DNA of 64,000 nt from Cutibacterium acnes (GCF_003030305.1 NZ_CP023676.1:2108001-2172000), one strand, 5' to 3'. Shown: positions 1 through 9,022, numbered from the stretch's first letter. Made by a program: numbers and translations. The notes: a model not told the origin generated them from the letters alone.

Positions 1-462
1 CAGAAGCTATTCAAGTCGATCACCGACTATGTCTCGGCGCGTCCCGGGCGGAATTATCCGAGTACTGATGGTCTTATGCTCGCCGCCCTGTCGCATGTGG
101 TGTCTACAGCATACGGTCAGGAGGGGATTACGGCTGTCAAGGCGGCGCTTGTCAAACGTCTGGATGCCGATCGTCAGACAGATGGGTGGGGTTGGCCAGA
201 CCACGGTGCGGATGTGCGTGCGACGACGCGAGTGGCACCGGGTTTGTATCGGGCCGGTGACGCGAACCACAAAGACCAGGCTGTCAAGGGTCAAGCGTGG
301 CTGGCCGGTCAGCAGAAGGCTGACGGCTCGTTCCCAAGTAATGTCGTTAGTCCCGCGTGGACGATGATGGCGACGGTGCAGGCGGTTCCGGTGTTGCGGG
401 GTTTGCAGTCGTTGGACACTATTGGTGCTAATCCGGCTCGGGCGGTCACGGTTGATGGGTGA
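1..462 (+). CDS. Terpene-cyclase-like repeat protein, C-terminal part (5' end outside window)
   Basis: The reading frame is open from the first base and stops at TGA 460-462, so only the last 153 residues are visible. They look like the alpha-alpha toroid of the prenyltransferase/squalene-cyclase fold: a QW-type motif (WLAGQQKADGSF) is followed by a helix (SPAWTMMATVQAV). The substrate cannot be inferred; in secreted actinobacterial proteins this fold is often a binding module and not a cyclase. The frame continues without a shift into the next gene (GTG at 463), so the TGA is the only thing separating this domain from an SGNH hydrolase that lacks its own signal peptide. It may therefore be the N-terminal part of one longer secreted protein. 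Confidence 0.6.
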   Translation, partial: QKLFKSITDYVSARPGRNYPSTDGLMLAALSHVVSTAYGQEGITAVKAALVKRLDADRQTDGWGWPDHGADVRATTRVAPGLYRAGDANHKDQAVKGQAWLAGQQKADGSFPSNVVSPAWTMMATVQAVPVLRGLQSLDTIGANPARAVTVDG

Positions 463-1773
463 GTGCCGCCTCGCCGGTTAGTGAAGATGACTGTGCTGGG
501 AGACTCCTACTCGGCAGGCAACGGAACCTTGGTTGATGGGTATCCGGCTGATGGGTCGTATCGCAGCCCTAAGAATTATGGTTCGGTGCTCACGCGCCGG
601 TTGAATCGGGAGTTCGGGGACGATACCACGTTCCAGACTGATGTGCGGGCCTGGAGTGGCGCCCAAATCACTACCGGGGACCACACTATTGTCAGTCAGG
701 CCGACGGAATGGATCCCCACACACATGTAGTCCTCATGACCGCCGGAGGCAACGACCTAGACTTCACCACCGTCGTCGAAAACTGCTTCATTGAAAGAGT
801 GTGGTCAGCGGCCAAGTGTGGCGGCTCTGTTGATGCGTCACGCAAGAAGATTGATGCCACGATGACGAAAACGACGACGTTGTTGTCGCACATACAGAAC
901 CGACTGGCCGACCCGGCTCACACACGGGTCATCCTGATCGGATACCCCTACCTCATCCCCGCAGACGATGATGCTCCTTTAACCGACGTGCCGTCTACCC
1001 GGGTGCGGGCCGCCGAGGACGAATTCCGCACCAGGCAAGCCGCCACCATCAAGGCCTGGAACACATCCCATGCCCTCAAAGTGACCTACACCCCCACCAC
1101 CAGCCTCTTCAACACCCACGAACCCGAACCGCTGGTTCATAACGGTGACCAGAATCCGCAACGTTGGATCAACGCCGTCTTTGAGACCGCTGGCTACTCA
1201 TATAATGGAAATGGCGTCATATTGTCAGAGCCAAGTCAAGATGAAAAGAATTGGTACCATCCGAATGTGGTCGGTCATGAACAGATTGCTGGGCTGGTCC
1301 ATGATGCGCTCCTGTCGAGAACGGCCAGGAGTGCGAGCTTGTCTGAGAGTGTTGCGCAGGTGGCCTCGGCGCCGGGGGTGCGGATGCGTGCCGCTGTGAT
1401 CGGGCAAAGCCAGGTGCGCCGGGGTAACCCGTTGAGCCTAGACGCGTCCTCGTCGTATACAGCCTTCGGCCATATCCGCCGCTGGCAATGGGACTTAGAC
1501 GGTGACCGACACTACGAAATCGATACCACCACGCCTGAGATCACTCGCACCCTCACCCGAATCGGAACATACCAGGCACACCTGCGCATCACCGATACCA
1601 CCGGCACCACTGACACCCTCACCTTCCCGATCCAGGTCACCCGAGACGGCGACGGCGTACCCGATACACAAGACAACTGCCCCACCATAGCCAACCAAGA
1701 CCAAACCGACACCGACCACGACGGCATCGGAGACGCCTGCGACCCCCACACCACCACAAAGACACCACGATGA
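463..1773 (+). CDS. SGNH/GDSL hydrolase with PKD and thrombospondin type 3 repeats
   Basis: The product is 436 residues if translation starts at GTG 463. SGNH blocks are visible: GDSYSAG with nucleophile Ser15, an AGGNDLDF block, and WYHPNVVGH with the catalytic His. The residue three before that His, normally Asp, is Asn here, so the enzyme may use a dyad or be altered. A PKD-like beta domain follows (about residues 310-395), then a C-terminal Ca-binding thrombospondin type 3 stretch (DGDGVPDTQDNCP and a second Asp-rich loop). These extracellular modules imply secretion, yet no signal peptide precedes the SGNH domain. It is in frame with the upstream domain across a single TGA, so it may be the second half of a nonsense-interrupted gene. 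The next gene overlaps by 4 bp (ATGA). Confidence 0.75.
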   Translation: MPPRRLVKMTVLGDSYSAGNGTLVDGYPADGSYRSPKNYGSVLTRRLNREFGDDTTFQTDVRAWSGAQITTGDHTIVSQADGMDPHTHVVLMTAGGNDLDFTTVVENCFIERVWSAAKCGGSVDASRKKIDATMTKTTTLLSHIQNRLADPAHTRVILIGYPYLIPADDDAPLTDVPSTRVRAAEDEFRTRQAATIKAWNTSHALKVTYTPTTSLFNTHEPEPLVHNGDQNPQRWINAVFETAGYSYNGNGVILSEPSQDEKNWYHPNVVGHEQIAGLVHDALLSRTARSASLSESVAQVASAPGVRMRAAVIGQSQVRRGNPLSLDASSSYTAFGHIRRWQWDLDGDRHYEIDTTTPEITRTLTRIGTYQAHLRITDTTGTTDTLTFPIQVTRDGDGVPDTQDNCPTIANQDQTDTDHDGIGDACDPHTTTKTPR

Positions 1774-2333
1774 CCACCCACAAAAACACACACGAACAGC
1801 AATACCGCCACGCACCCCTCAACGGCCTGGCCATCGGTACCATCGTTGGAGCCGTCTGGGCACTAGCGATCTTCGGATACCAAGTATCCTCAATATTAGC
1901 AGGTGCAGACAGTAAACTCAGCTCACCTAGATTATTCATGTCATTTATTTTTCCTGCAGTTGGGTGGCTCACTGGGCTGTGGGAAAAGGCCGCAGTTTCC
2001 CGAGACAATGTGACAAAACAAAAACGCAGAGTTAAGGCCATCACTGCCGTCATGTCGAGCCTTGCTGGCGTGCTCATGGGCTCCATGGAATATTTTCTTA
2101 CAAGCCTCAGGTTTGCTAGCAGCAAGGAAAAGCTCATACACTACCTTATTTTGATTGTGGTGTTCTCGCTAACAGGTTGGATTCTTGGTACGATAGGCAC
2201 CATCATCAAAGATGATGGCCATCGTTTTCTTATCAAGATGAGTATCGCCACAGCGGTCGCACTGTTCACATCTGTTGCGGTTTGGTTTTTTGTATTCAGT
2301 TTCATAAGAGTGGCATTTTTCTTCGAGTTTTGA
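1770..2333 (+). CDS. Small multi-pass membrane protein
   Basis: 187 residues, start ATG 1770 overlapping the hydrolase stop (ATGA), which suggests translational coupling. Four or five hydrophobic segments are visible (about residues 19-42, 53-72, 83-105, 125-147 and 157-182), separated by basic loops (KQKRRVK). I recognise no family. The middle and end of the gene are clearly AT-richer than its neighbours, which suggests recent acquisition or relaxed selection. Its first codons recur in decayed form at 2493-2564, so the hydrolase/membrane-protein pair was duplicated at least in part. A membrane partner or immunity-like role for the secreted hydrolase is speculation. Confidence 0.65.
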   Translation: MTTHKNTHEQQYRHAPLNGLAIGTIVGAVWALAIFGYQVSSILAGADSKLSSPRLFMSFIFPAVGWLTGLWEKAAVSRDNVTKQKRRVKAITAVMSSLAGVLMGSMEYFLTSLRFASSKEKLIHYLILIVVFSLTGWILGTIGTIIKDDGHRFLIKMSIATAVALFTSVAVWFFVFSFIRVAFFFEF

Positions 2334-2459
2334 TGGACGTAAGTTACGTAGGCACAGCTCTTAGCAACAACAGTAATCTTGGGGAATCGCCCCAGCCGCG
2401 GGAGGCTACAGTGTTCCCAGTTACCACGCGGCGCCACCTCCACTGCTGTTACAGAACCA

Positions 2460-2564
2460 GACCCCCACTGACGCGAGGCAGCAATAAATATTCACACTAA
2501 TACAGACGAGGAGCAATACCGCCGCGCACCCCTAACCACCGACACCATCGCCGAAGCCCTCTAG
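2460..2564 (+). pseudogene. Decayed partial copy of the hydrolase/membrane-protein gene junction
   Basis: Translating 2493-2561 gives HTNTDEEQYRRAPL followed by TTDTIAEAL and a TAG stop. This aligns with residues 4-26 of the membrane protein (HKNTHEQQYRHAPL and onward). A GACCCCCAC block at 2460 matches the same block at 1741 in the end of the hydrolase gene, at nearly the same distance from the repeated codons (33 versus 38 bp). The copy lacks a start codon and ends early. The rest of 2334-2459 shows no further recognisable feature. Confidence 0.6.
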
Positions 2565-2696
2565 GTGGTTATGTTTTTGCCGCCTTTCTTATTTCCGATA
2601 GGCAACTACTCACGTAACCCCTGTTCGATCGGCTGTCGTGATCGTCCCGAATACTCTGGTGGGCACGCCACCCACTCTCCCCATACCCTTGACTCC

Positions 2697-3650
2697 ATGA
2701 ATGATGCCGTGCGCAGTGATTCCTCCCCAGTCCTCGCCGTCGACGCCGGACAGTCCAGTACCCGCGTGCGGTGCGAGCCAGGGCCATGGGGGCCGGGCTG
2801 GATCGTCACCTCGTCAGGGGTGCGCACCGCACTCCCGCTAGCCCAGCAGTTTGCGACCATCATGCACGACGTCGCGACGGCTCACCCGGAGATCACCCAG
2901 TCCGAATACACAGTAGCTATCGGATCATCGGGGGCCCGCGACGACGAGGACCCCATTCCCGTCTTGCACGCTCTCAAACCCTTCGGCGTCAGTCGAGTAC
3001 TGCTCGCCCACGACTCCATCACCTCTTACCTCGGTGCTCTCGGTGACCAACTGGGCGTCGTTACAGCGTCGGGCACCGGAGTCATCACTCTGGCCGTAGG
3101 CCGCCACAACGTGGCCCGAGTCGACGGCTGGGGGTACATCATCGGCGATGCCGGATCAGCCTTCTGGCTGGGCCGTCATGGCCTGGATGCTGTCATGCGC
3201 GCCCACGATGGTCGCGGCGAGCCGACAGTCCTTAGCCACACCATCGGCAACGACTTTGACGACATCGAGGCTGCCTACCTGGAACTCCATGCCGACCCGC
3301 TCATGGTCTCACGGATCGCGGCCTACTCAGCCACAGTCACCGCCGCAGCCGAAGAAGGGGACCACGTCTCCCGTGATATCTGCGTGCGCGCAGCCCATGA
3401 GCTAGCCCACTCCACCGTTACCGGTCTGCGCCAGACCGAACTCACCGACGCCGACAGCCCCGCCGTCGGTCTACTGGGCGGGGTTATGAAGTCTCAGCTC
3501 ATCCATACCGCGATTACCAGGGAAATCTCTGCGGCGATGCCGGGAGCGCGAATCGTCGAGCCTCTCGGCGAGGGACTCGACGGCGCCGCTGCCCTACCAA
3601 CCGTCAGTCCCGAGTCCCCGCTCGGCCAGCGCATCCACGTCGCCCAGTGA
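2697..3650 (+). CDS. BadF/BadG-type N-acetylglucosamine kinase-like protein
   Basis: 317 residues from ATG 2697; a longer open frame reaches back to 2565, but the conserved fold begins near LAVDAGQSSTRV, so the later start is preferred. This is the ASKHA kinase fold: phosphate-1 loop DAGQSSTRV, phosphate-2 region ASGTGVITL, then GWGYIIGDAGSAFWLG, typical of the BadF/BadG/BcrA/BcrD family that includes eukaryotic-type N-acetylglucosamine kinases. Likely an ATP-dependent cytoplasmic kinase of an amino sugar. The sialic-acid cluster 11 kb away has no visible nanK, so this is one candidate for the missing ManNAc or GlcNAc kinase (inference). It converges on purQ with a strong hairpin between them. 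Confidence 0.75.
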   Translation: MNDAVRSDSSPVLAVDAGQSSTRVRCEPGPWGPGWIVTSSGVRTALPLAQQFATIMHDVATAHPEITQSEYTVAIGSSGARDDEDPIPVLHALKPFGVSRVLLAHDSITSYLGALGDQLGVVTASGTGVITLAVGRHNVARVDGWGYIIGDAGSAFWLGRHGLDAVMRAHDGRGEPTVLSHTIGNDFDDIEAAYLELHADPLMVSRIAAYSATVTAAAEEGDHVSRDICVRAAHELAHSTVTGLRQTELTDADSPAVGLLGGVMKSQLIHTAITREISAAMPGARIVEPLGEGLDGAAALPTVSPESPLGQRIHVAQ

Positions 3651-3672
3651 GCCACAACACCGCAGAATTCTG

Positions 3673-3706
3673 ACGGCGGGGTGGACCATGAGGACCACCC
3701 CGCCGT
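3673..3706. terminator. Bidirectional hairpin terminator, kinase / purQ
   Basis: A perfect 12-bp inverted repeat (arms ACGGCGGGGTGG and CCACCCCGCCGT, 10-nt loop) lies between two convergent genes. There is no clear T-tract, but the stem is very stable. Confidence 0.8.
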
Positions 3707-3727
3707 ACGTCTCCAGGACGAACACCG

Positions 3728-4402
3728 CTACAGCTGGGCGGACAAGAATGTCATCAACGATCGAAAGAATCCCAGCCCGTCGGTCCCGGCGCCGGTGAGC
3801 TCCTCTACAGAATGCTCCGGGTGCGGCATGAGCCCGACCACGTTGCCCGCCTCATTAGTGATGCCAGCGATGTCGTGGACCGATCCATTCGGATTAGCGG
3901 TGTAGCGGAAGACGACCCGATTATTGGCCTCCAGCGCAGCTACGGTTGCAGCGTCCGCCACGTAGTTACCCTCGCCGTGCTTAGCAGCAATATGAATGCG
4001 CTCGCTGGGACGGAAGTCGCAGGTCCACACGGTGTCCACGCTGGCAACTTGAAGCTGCTGCACCGAACAGTGGAAGCGTCGTTTCTCGTTACGCATCAGG
4101 GTGCCAGGCAGCAGATGGGATTCGCACAGTACCTGAAACCCGTTGCAGATACCGAGCACTGGCAGGCCCCCATCGACAGCTCTGCGAATAGACGACATCA
4201 CTGGCGAGGCAGCAGCCAAAGCTCCTGCACGCAGGTAATCACCATAAGAGAAGCCTCCCGGAAGGATGACGGCGTCGACCCCAGCCAGATCGGTCGAGGC
4301 GTACCACAACGACACAGGCTCAGCCCCGGCCAGGCGAACGGCCCGCGCTGCATCCTGGTCGTCGAGAGTGCCAGGGAAGGTGACGACTCCAATGCGCACC
4401 AT
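3728..4402 (-). CDS. purQ: Phosphoribosylformylglycinamidine synthase, glutaminase subunit PurQ
   Basis: 224 residues, full length for the family. Class I glutamine amidotransferase that supplies ammonia to PurL in step 4 of purine synthesis (FGAR to FGAM). Visible: N-terminal [26 protein letters not shown], nucleophile motif GICNGFQ, and HPEH near the C-terminus supplying the catalytic His and Glu. It begins 2 bp after the purC-purS stop, so the two are co-transcribed. purL is not in the window. Confidence 0.95.
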   Translation of the reverse strand: MVRIGVVTFPGTLDDQDAARAVRLAGAEPVSLWYASTDLAGVDAVILPGGFSYGDYLRAGALAAASPVMSSIRRAVDGGLPVLGICNGFQVLCESHLLPGTLMRNEKRRFHCSVQQLQVASVDTVWTCDFRPSERIHIAAKHGEGNYVADAATVAALEANNRVVFRYTANPNGSVHDIAGITNEAGNVVGLMPHPEHSVEELTGAGTDGLGFFRSLMTFLSAQL

Positions 4403-4404
4403 CG

Positions 4405-5667
4405 TCAGTCCTCCACGTGCACGTCGAAGGATTCAATGACGGTGTTGGCCAACAGCTCAGAGGCCACCTGACGGATCTCGTCGAGACGATCTTCCAAACC
4501 CTCACCAGTGATCTCGAAACGCTTACCCTGGCGCACCGTCAAGCCGTCATGGCCAAGCCGAGCGAGCACCGACGTGATGGCCTTGCCCTGGGGATCCAAG
4601 ATTTCGGGTTTCGGCATGACCTCCACCACTACACGTGACATAGCCCCGATCTTATCGGCACTACAGGACTCCGACTCGCCAGGAACGTCGAGGGCCACCG
4701 GTGCAGCGTCCCCGGACTCCCCGGAAACGCTATCCCGCGAAGCCCTCGCGTGCTTGTCATCGTCGGCCTCATTGTGAGGCGTCTCATCGCTGACCTCATC
4801 AGACACGTGCCCGCCAGTCAGACGTGCCCAGGCCTCCTCATAACGCCGACTGGTGGCCTTGACGACCTCCTCTGGGAGGGCAGGCGGCTCCTGGTCACTA
4901 GCGCGATCCCAACCGGACTCATTCGTGAGCCAATCGCGCACATATTGCTTATCGAAGGAATCTGCCCCCTTGCCGGGCTGCCACGTCTCAGCGTCCCAGA
5001 ATCGCGAAGAATCAGGGGTAAGCACCTCGTCAGCTAGCACGATGGTGCCGTCGACACGACGCCCGAATTCAAGCTTGGTATCGGCCAGGAGGATGCCTCG
5101 CTTCCGAGCGATCTCCTCTGCACGCTGGTAGACCCGCAGCGAAAGGTCATGCAGCTGCGCTGCAACATCGGGACCGACGAGTTCTACCAGGCGTAGATAG
5201 TCGATGTTCTCGTCATGTTCTCCCTGCGGGGCCTTAATTGCCGGGGTGAAAATGGGCTCTTCGAGCCGGGACCCATTCTGCAGCCCCTCGGGAAGGCGGA
5301 TTCCGCACACGGCCTGGTTGCGCTGATATTCGGCCCACCCTGAACCGGTGAGGTAGCCCCGCACGACGCATTCGACCGGGAACATGTCGAGTTCCTCAAC
5401 GACCATGGCGCGCCCTGCGACCTCGGCGGGGACATCCACGCTCACGAGATGGTTATCGACGATGTCGGCCAATTGGTCGAACCACCACAAGGACATATTC
5501 GTCAAGATGGCTCCCTTGCCGGGAACATCGGGGGTCAGGACGTGGTCGTAGGCGCTAATCCGGTCCGTAGCGACCATAAGCAGGCGGCCCGGCTGATCGG
5601 GAAGACGATAGAGGCGTCGGACCTTGCCCTCAGCCAGCAATGGAAGATTGAGGTGCGAAGTGACCAT
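4405..5667 (-). CDS. purC: SAICAR synthetase PurC fused to PurS
   Basis: 420 residues in one uninterrupted frame. Residues 1 to about 290 are PurC ([13 protein letters not shown], the ATP site, and [14 protein letters not shown]), which condenses CAIR with aspartate. An acidic, low-complexity linker of about 50 residues follows. Residues 343-420 are a complete PurS ([19 protein letters not shown] onward), the small subunit bridging PurQ and PurL. The Met at the PurS boundary (codon at 4639-4641) has only a weak ribosome site, so a bifunctional fusion is favoured, although internal initiation making free PurS cannot be excluded. It is followed directly by purQ, so PurS and PurQ are encoded side by side as expected for the FGAM synthase complex. 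Confidence 0.9.
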   Translation of the reverse strand: MVTSHLNLPLLAEGKVRRLYRLPDQPGRLLMVATDRISAYDHVLTPDVPGKGAILTNMSLWWFDQLADIVDNHLVSVDVPAEVAGRAMVVEELDMFPVECVVRGYLTGSGWAEYQRNQAVCGIRLPEGLQNGSRLEEPIFTPAIKAPQGEHDENIDYLRLVELVGPDVAAQLHDLSLRVYQRAEEIARKRGILLADTKLEFGRRVDGTIVLADEVLTPDSSRFWDAETWQPGKGADSFDKQYVRDWLTNESGWDRASDQEPPALPEEVVKATSRRYEEAWARLTGGHVSDEVSDETPHNEADDDKHARASRDSVSGESGDAAPVALDVPGESESCSADKIGAMSRVVVEVMPKPEILDPQGKAITSVLARLGHDGLTVRQGKRFEITGEGLEDRLDEIRQVASELLANTVIESFDVHVED

Positions 5668-5729
5668 GGGGGCATCATGCCACGGGTGCGGGCCCTGGCG
5701 ACACAGAGAGTCCCGAGTTCACGATCTTT

Positions 5730-5776
5730 ATAGTTATTGGCTATAGATAATATGTTTAGTGATAGCCTTGATCTAT
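5730..5776 (+). promoter_or_regulatory. OxyR-type operator of ahpC
   Basis: Two exact ATAG-N7-CTAT elements are present (5730-5744 and 5762-5776) with 17 bp between them. OxyR contacts four ATAG-like quarter sites. The extra helical turn between the two pairs (17 instead of 7 bp) is the arrangement described for reduced E. coli OxyR. An AT-rich -10-like TAATAT lies at 5748-5753. The site is 27 bp upstream of the ahpC start and also faces purC, and an OxyR gene is 2.3 kb downstream. Confidence 0.8.
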
Positions 5777-5802
5777 CACATCGTCGACGAGAGAGGACAC
5801 CC

Positions 5803-6366
5803 ATGAGTCTCATCAACACCAAGATCCTTCCATTCAAGGCCAACGCTTTCCGCAACGGGGACTTCATCGAGGTCTCCGATTCCGACATCAACGGCAAGTG
5901 GGCCGTGTTCTTCTTTTACCCCGGTGACTTCACCTTCGTCTGCCCCACCGAGTTGGGCGACCTCGCCGACCACTATGAGGAACTGCAGGCCATGGGGGTC
6001 GAGGTGTTCTCGGTGTCCACCGATTCGCACTTCGTGCACAAAGCGTGGCATGCCGACTCCGACACCGTCGGCAAGGTGAACTACACGATGATCGGCGACC
6101 CGAACCTGCAGCTGACCCGCAACTTCGACGTCGAGCGCGAGGGTGCCGGACAGGCCGATCGCGCCACCTTCCTCGTCGACCCTGACGGCATCATTCAGTT
6201 CTACGAGCTCACCGCTGAAGGAATTGGACGTAATGCCACCGAGCTAGTCCGCAAGGTTAAGGCCGCCCAATACATCTACACCCACCCAGGCGAGGTGTGC
6301 CCCGCCAAGTGGGAAGAAGGCGATGAGACCCTCGCCCCGTCGATCGACCTCGTCGGCAAGATTTGA
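5803..6366 (+). CDS. ahpC: Alkyl hydroperoxide reductase peroxiredoxin AhpC
   Basis: 187 residues from ATG 5803, preceded by GAGAGG; this gives the usual [11 protein letters not shown] start. It is a 2-Cys peroxiredoxin that reduces H2O2 and organic peroxides in the cytoplasm. Peroxidatic Cys47 lies in FTFVCPTE and resolving Cys166 in GEVCPAKW. It is followed by its reductase ahpF and by oxyR, and preceded by an OxyR operator, so it is likely peroxide-induced. Confidence 0.97.
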   Translation: MSLINTKILPFKANAFRNGDFIEVSDSDINGKWAVFFFYPGDFTFVCPTELGDLADHYEELQAMGVEVFSVSTDSHFVHKAWHADSDTVGKVNYTMIGDPNLQLTRNFDVEREGAGQADRATFLVDPDGIIQFYELTAEGIGRNATELVRKVKAAQYIYTHPGEVCPAKWEEGDETLAPSIDLVGKI

Positions 6367-6387
6367 GTTCCGACCCGAGCATCTGCT

Positions 6388-6407
6388 GCAGGGGCGCTCG
6401 TCCCTGC
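6388..6407 (+). other. Small hairpin between ahpC and ahpF
   Basis: A 6-bp inverted repeat (GCAGGG / CCCTGC, 8-nt loop) lies in the 97-bp gap. It could attenuate readthrough so that AhpC is made in excess over AhpF. No T-tract is present. Confidence 0.4.
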
Positions 6408-6463
6408 GGCGGATCCCCAGACCGGTACCCTTCCCTCCCCCTCCTCACCCCTTCAGGAGAACC

Positions 6464-8038
6464 ATGCTTGATAACGCCCTGACCACTCAGCTCAAGACCT
6501 ACCTCGAGATGGTGCGCGAGCCGATCGTCCTGGTGCCTTCCCCATACCGGGGTGACGACGCCGCAAAATCGTCAAAGTCGGCTCACATGGACGAGCTTTT
6601 ATCCGAGATCGCCGCCTTGTCTGACAAAGTGAGCGTCGGTAAGCCCGTCGACAATGAGCGCACCCCCTCCTTTGCCATCACCCGCCCCGGTAGCCCCATC
6701 GACATCCGCTTTGCGGGCCTGCCGATGGGCCACGAATTCACCTCACTCGTGCTGGCCCTGCTGCAGGTAGGTGGACACCCCGTCAAGGAGGAGCAGTCCC
6801 TCATCGACGCCGTGCGCGCGGTCAAGGGTGAGCACCACTTCGTCACCTACATGTCACTAACCTGCCAAAATTGCCCGACGGTAGTGCAGGACCTCAACGC
6901 AATGGCCGTCCTCAACCCGAATATTCACCACACCGCCGTTGACGGTGGCACCCACACCGATGAGGTAGAAGCCAAAGGAATCGCCTCGGTGCCGGCCATC
7001 TACCTGGACGGCGAGGACTGGGGCTCCGGGCGCATGGACATGGCCGAAATCCTCGAGCGTCTCGACGCCGACGCCGCCCAGGGAGCCAAGGAAGACCTCT
7101 CGCAGCGCGACCCCTACGACGTGCTCGTCGTAGGGGCGGGTCCCGCCGGTGCCGCGGCCGCCGTGTACGCGGCTCGTAAGGGCATTCGCACCGCCATGGT
7201 CGGGTCTCGAATCGGCGGCCAGGTACTCGATACCGAGGCCATCGACAACCTCATCTCGGTGCCGCACACCACCGGTCCGCGTCTGGCCGACGCCCTCCGC
7301 AGCCACGTCAACGACTACAACATTGACGTTATTGAGCGTCAGACCGCCAGCGCCATAGAGACCACCGGCGGTATGACCACCGTGCATCTGACCGACGGCG
7401 ACCTGCGGGCGCGCTCAGTCATCGTGGCCACCGGTGCCCGCTGGCGCAACCTTGGCGTGCCTGGCGAGAAGGAATACCGCACCAAGGGTGTGACCTACTG
7501 CCCGCACTGCGATGGCCCGCTATTCACAGGCAAAAAGGTGGCCGTCGTCGGAGGTGGAAACTCCGGCATTGAGGCCGCTATCGACCTTGCCGGCGTCGTC
7601 GACCACGTCACCGTCGTGGAGTTCCTCGACGCCCTCAAGGCTGACGACGTACTACTACGCACCCTGAACTCACTGCCGAACGTCGACGTCATCACCTCGG
7701 CCCGCACCACCCAGATCCTCGGCGACGGATCCAAGGTGACCGGTCTGGAGTACGAGGACCGCACCAGCGGCGACGTTAAGACCATCGAGCTAGCAGGTGT
7801 GTTTGTCCAAATCGGTCTGCTGCCCAACACCGAATGGCTCGAAGGTGCCCTGGAGCGCAACCAGCGGGGAGAAATCGTCATCGACGAGCGTGGCACCACC
7901 TCAGCCCCCGGAATCTTCGCCGCCGGTGACTGCACCACTCAGCCGTACAAGCAGATCATCATCTCGATGGGGGCCGGCGCCACCGCTGCTCTAGGCGCCT
8001 TCGACCACCTCATCCGTCAAAATCCGACACAGAACTGA
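6464..8038 (+). CDS. ahpF: Alkyl hydroperoxide reductase flavoprotein AhpF
   Basis: 524 residues from ATG 6464, chosen for the AGGAGA ribosome site 3 bp upstream; the family is about 520. It transfers electrons from NADH through FAD to AhpC. The N-terminal double-thioredoxin domain carries the CQNC centre (Cys134, Cys137). The thioredoxin-reductase-like part has an FAD site ([18 protein letters not shown]), a redox centre CPHCDGPLF (Cys346, Cys349), an NAD site ([14 protein letters not shown]) and a C-terminal FAD motif ([10 protein letters not shown]). All cysteines are in place. Confidence 0.97.
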   Translation: MLDNALTTQLKTYLEMVREPIVLVPSPYRGDDAAKSSKSAHMDELLSEIAALSDKVSVGKPVDNERTPSFAITRPGSPIDIRFAGLPMGHEFTSLVLALLQVGGHPVKEEQSLIDAVRAVKGEHHFVTYMSLTCQNCPTVVQDLNAMAVLNPNIHHTAVDGGTHTDEVEAKGIASVPAIYLDGEDWGSGRMDMAEILERLDADAAQGAKEDLSQRDPYDVLVVGAGPAGAAAAVYAARKGIRTAMVGSRIGGQVLDTEAIDNLISVPHTTGPRLADALRSHVNDYNIDVIERQTASAIETTGGMTTVHLTDGDLRARSVIVATGARWRNLGVPGEKEYRTKGVTYCPHCDGPLFTGKKVAVVGGGNSGIEAAIDLAGVVDHVTVVEFLDALKADDVLLRTLNSLPNVDVITSARTTQILGDGSKVTGLEYEDRTSGDVKTIELAGVFVQIGLLPNTEWLEGALERNQRGEIVIDERGTTSAPGIFAAGDCTTQPYKQIIISMGAGATAALGAFDHLIRQNPTQN

Positions 8039-8044
8039 GGCCGT

Positions 8045-8989
8045 GTGAACCTTCATGATCTGCGGTATTTCGTCGCCCTGGCCGAAGAACACCACTTCGG
8101 CCGGGCTGCGGCGTCATGCGGTGTCAGCCAGCCCACCCTCTCAACTCAAATCCACCGGCTCGAGAACGAGCTCGGCGTGGTGCTGGCCGTGAGGGTGGGA
8201 CGACGCATCGAGATCACCCCAGTGGGGGAACGCATCGCCCAAGCTGCCCGTGACATGCTGGTGCTATCCGACGACATCCGGACCATGGCGCGGGAGGAAG
8301 CCGACCGGATGACCCTCCAGCTGAGGGTCGGGGTATTCCCCACCTTAGGGCCGTTCGTGTTGCCTCAGGTGATCGCCCGATGTGACCAGCACGAGCCTGG
8401 CGTGAACATCCATATCGTCGAGAAGCGCACGGCAGAGCTGTTGGAGGCAATCCGCAACGGACAGTTAGACGTCGCCGCAGTGGCAGCCCCCGTTAATGAT
8501 GACTCTTTGGTGACTATTCCCGTTTTTCGGGAGGAGTTCTTGCTCGTGACGGGGGCTGACGATGAGTTGGCCCGTGAGGAACGACCAATCAATCCGCACG
8601 ACGTTCCCACCGAAGGGCTCATCCTCATGTCGGAGGGACACTGTCTAAGAGACCAGGTGCTTGAGGTGTGCAGCCCGTCTCATCCGCTGCCTCCCGACAC
8701 CCTCACGGCGGGATCCCTCGAGACGCTCCGCGAACTCGTATCGGTGGGCGCCGGTCGAACCCTCATGCCGCGCAGTGCGATCTCGGCACCACTTCATGCG
8801 GACCCGCGCATCGTGGTGCGGGAGTTCACCCACCCCAGACCCCACCGCGACATCGTGGTGGCTGGCAGACCGGCCACAATGCACCGTCCGGCGGTGCAGA
8901 CCCTGACCACCATCCTGCGGCAGCTACCAGGTGACGTCGTCGAGCCTCTCGGCGTTGCCGGAGCATCGTTGTGCTCTCACGGGATGTGA
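8045..8989 (+). CDS. oxyR: Peroxide-sensing LysR-type regulator OxyR
   Basis: 314 residues from GTG 8045, 6 bp after ahpF, so probably co-transcribed. The N-terminal LysR helix-turn-helix (MNLHDLRYFVALAEEHHFG) is followed by a regulatory domain. The sensor motif GHCLRDQVLEVC places Cys200 and Cys209 with the same spacing as E. coli Cys199/Cys208, which form the activating disulfide. The perfect operator upstream of ahpC supports this identity over a generic LysR. Confidence 0.93.
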   Translation: MNLHDLRYFVALAEEHHFGRAAASCGVSQPTLSTQIHRLENELGVVLAVRVGRRIEITPVGERIAQAARDMLVLSDDIRTMAREEADRMTLQLRVGVFPTLGPFVLPQVIARCDQHEPGVNIHIVEKRTAELLEAIRNGQLDVAAVAAPVNDDSLVTIPVFREEFLLVTGADDELAREERPINPHDVPTEGLILMSEGHCLRDQVLEVCSPSHPLPPDTLTAGSLETLRELVSVGAGRTLMPRSAISAPLHADPRIVVREFTHPRPHRDIVVAGRPATMHRPAVQTLTTILRQLPGDVVEPLGVAGASLCSHGM

Positions 8990-8998
8990 TGACAACGT

Positions 8999-9022
8999 GG
9001 TGCGTGCCCCGGCACGATCACC
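8999..9022. terminator. Hairpin between convergent oxyR and purB
   Basis: The stem is GGTG+CGTGC paired with GCACG+CACC, with a CCCG loop and a 2-nt bulge, in the 33-bp gap between two gene ends. Confidence 0.5.

Noticed and set aside
1890-2330. AT-rich stretch as a possible prophage or insertion-sequence fragment
   Set aside because: No transposase, integrase, terminal repeat or target duplication was found; only a small membrane-protein gene occupies it.
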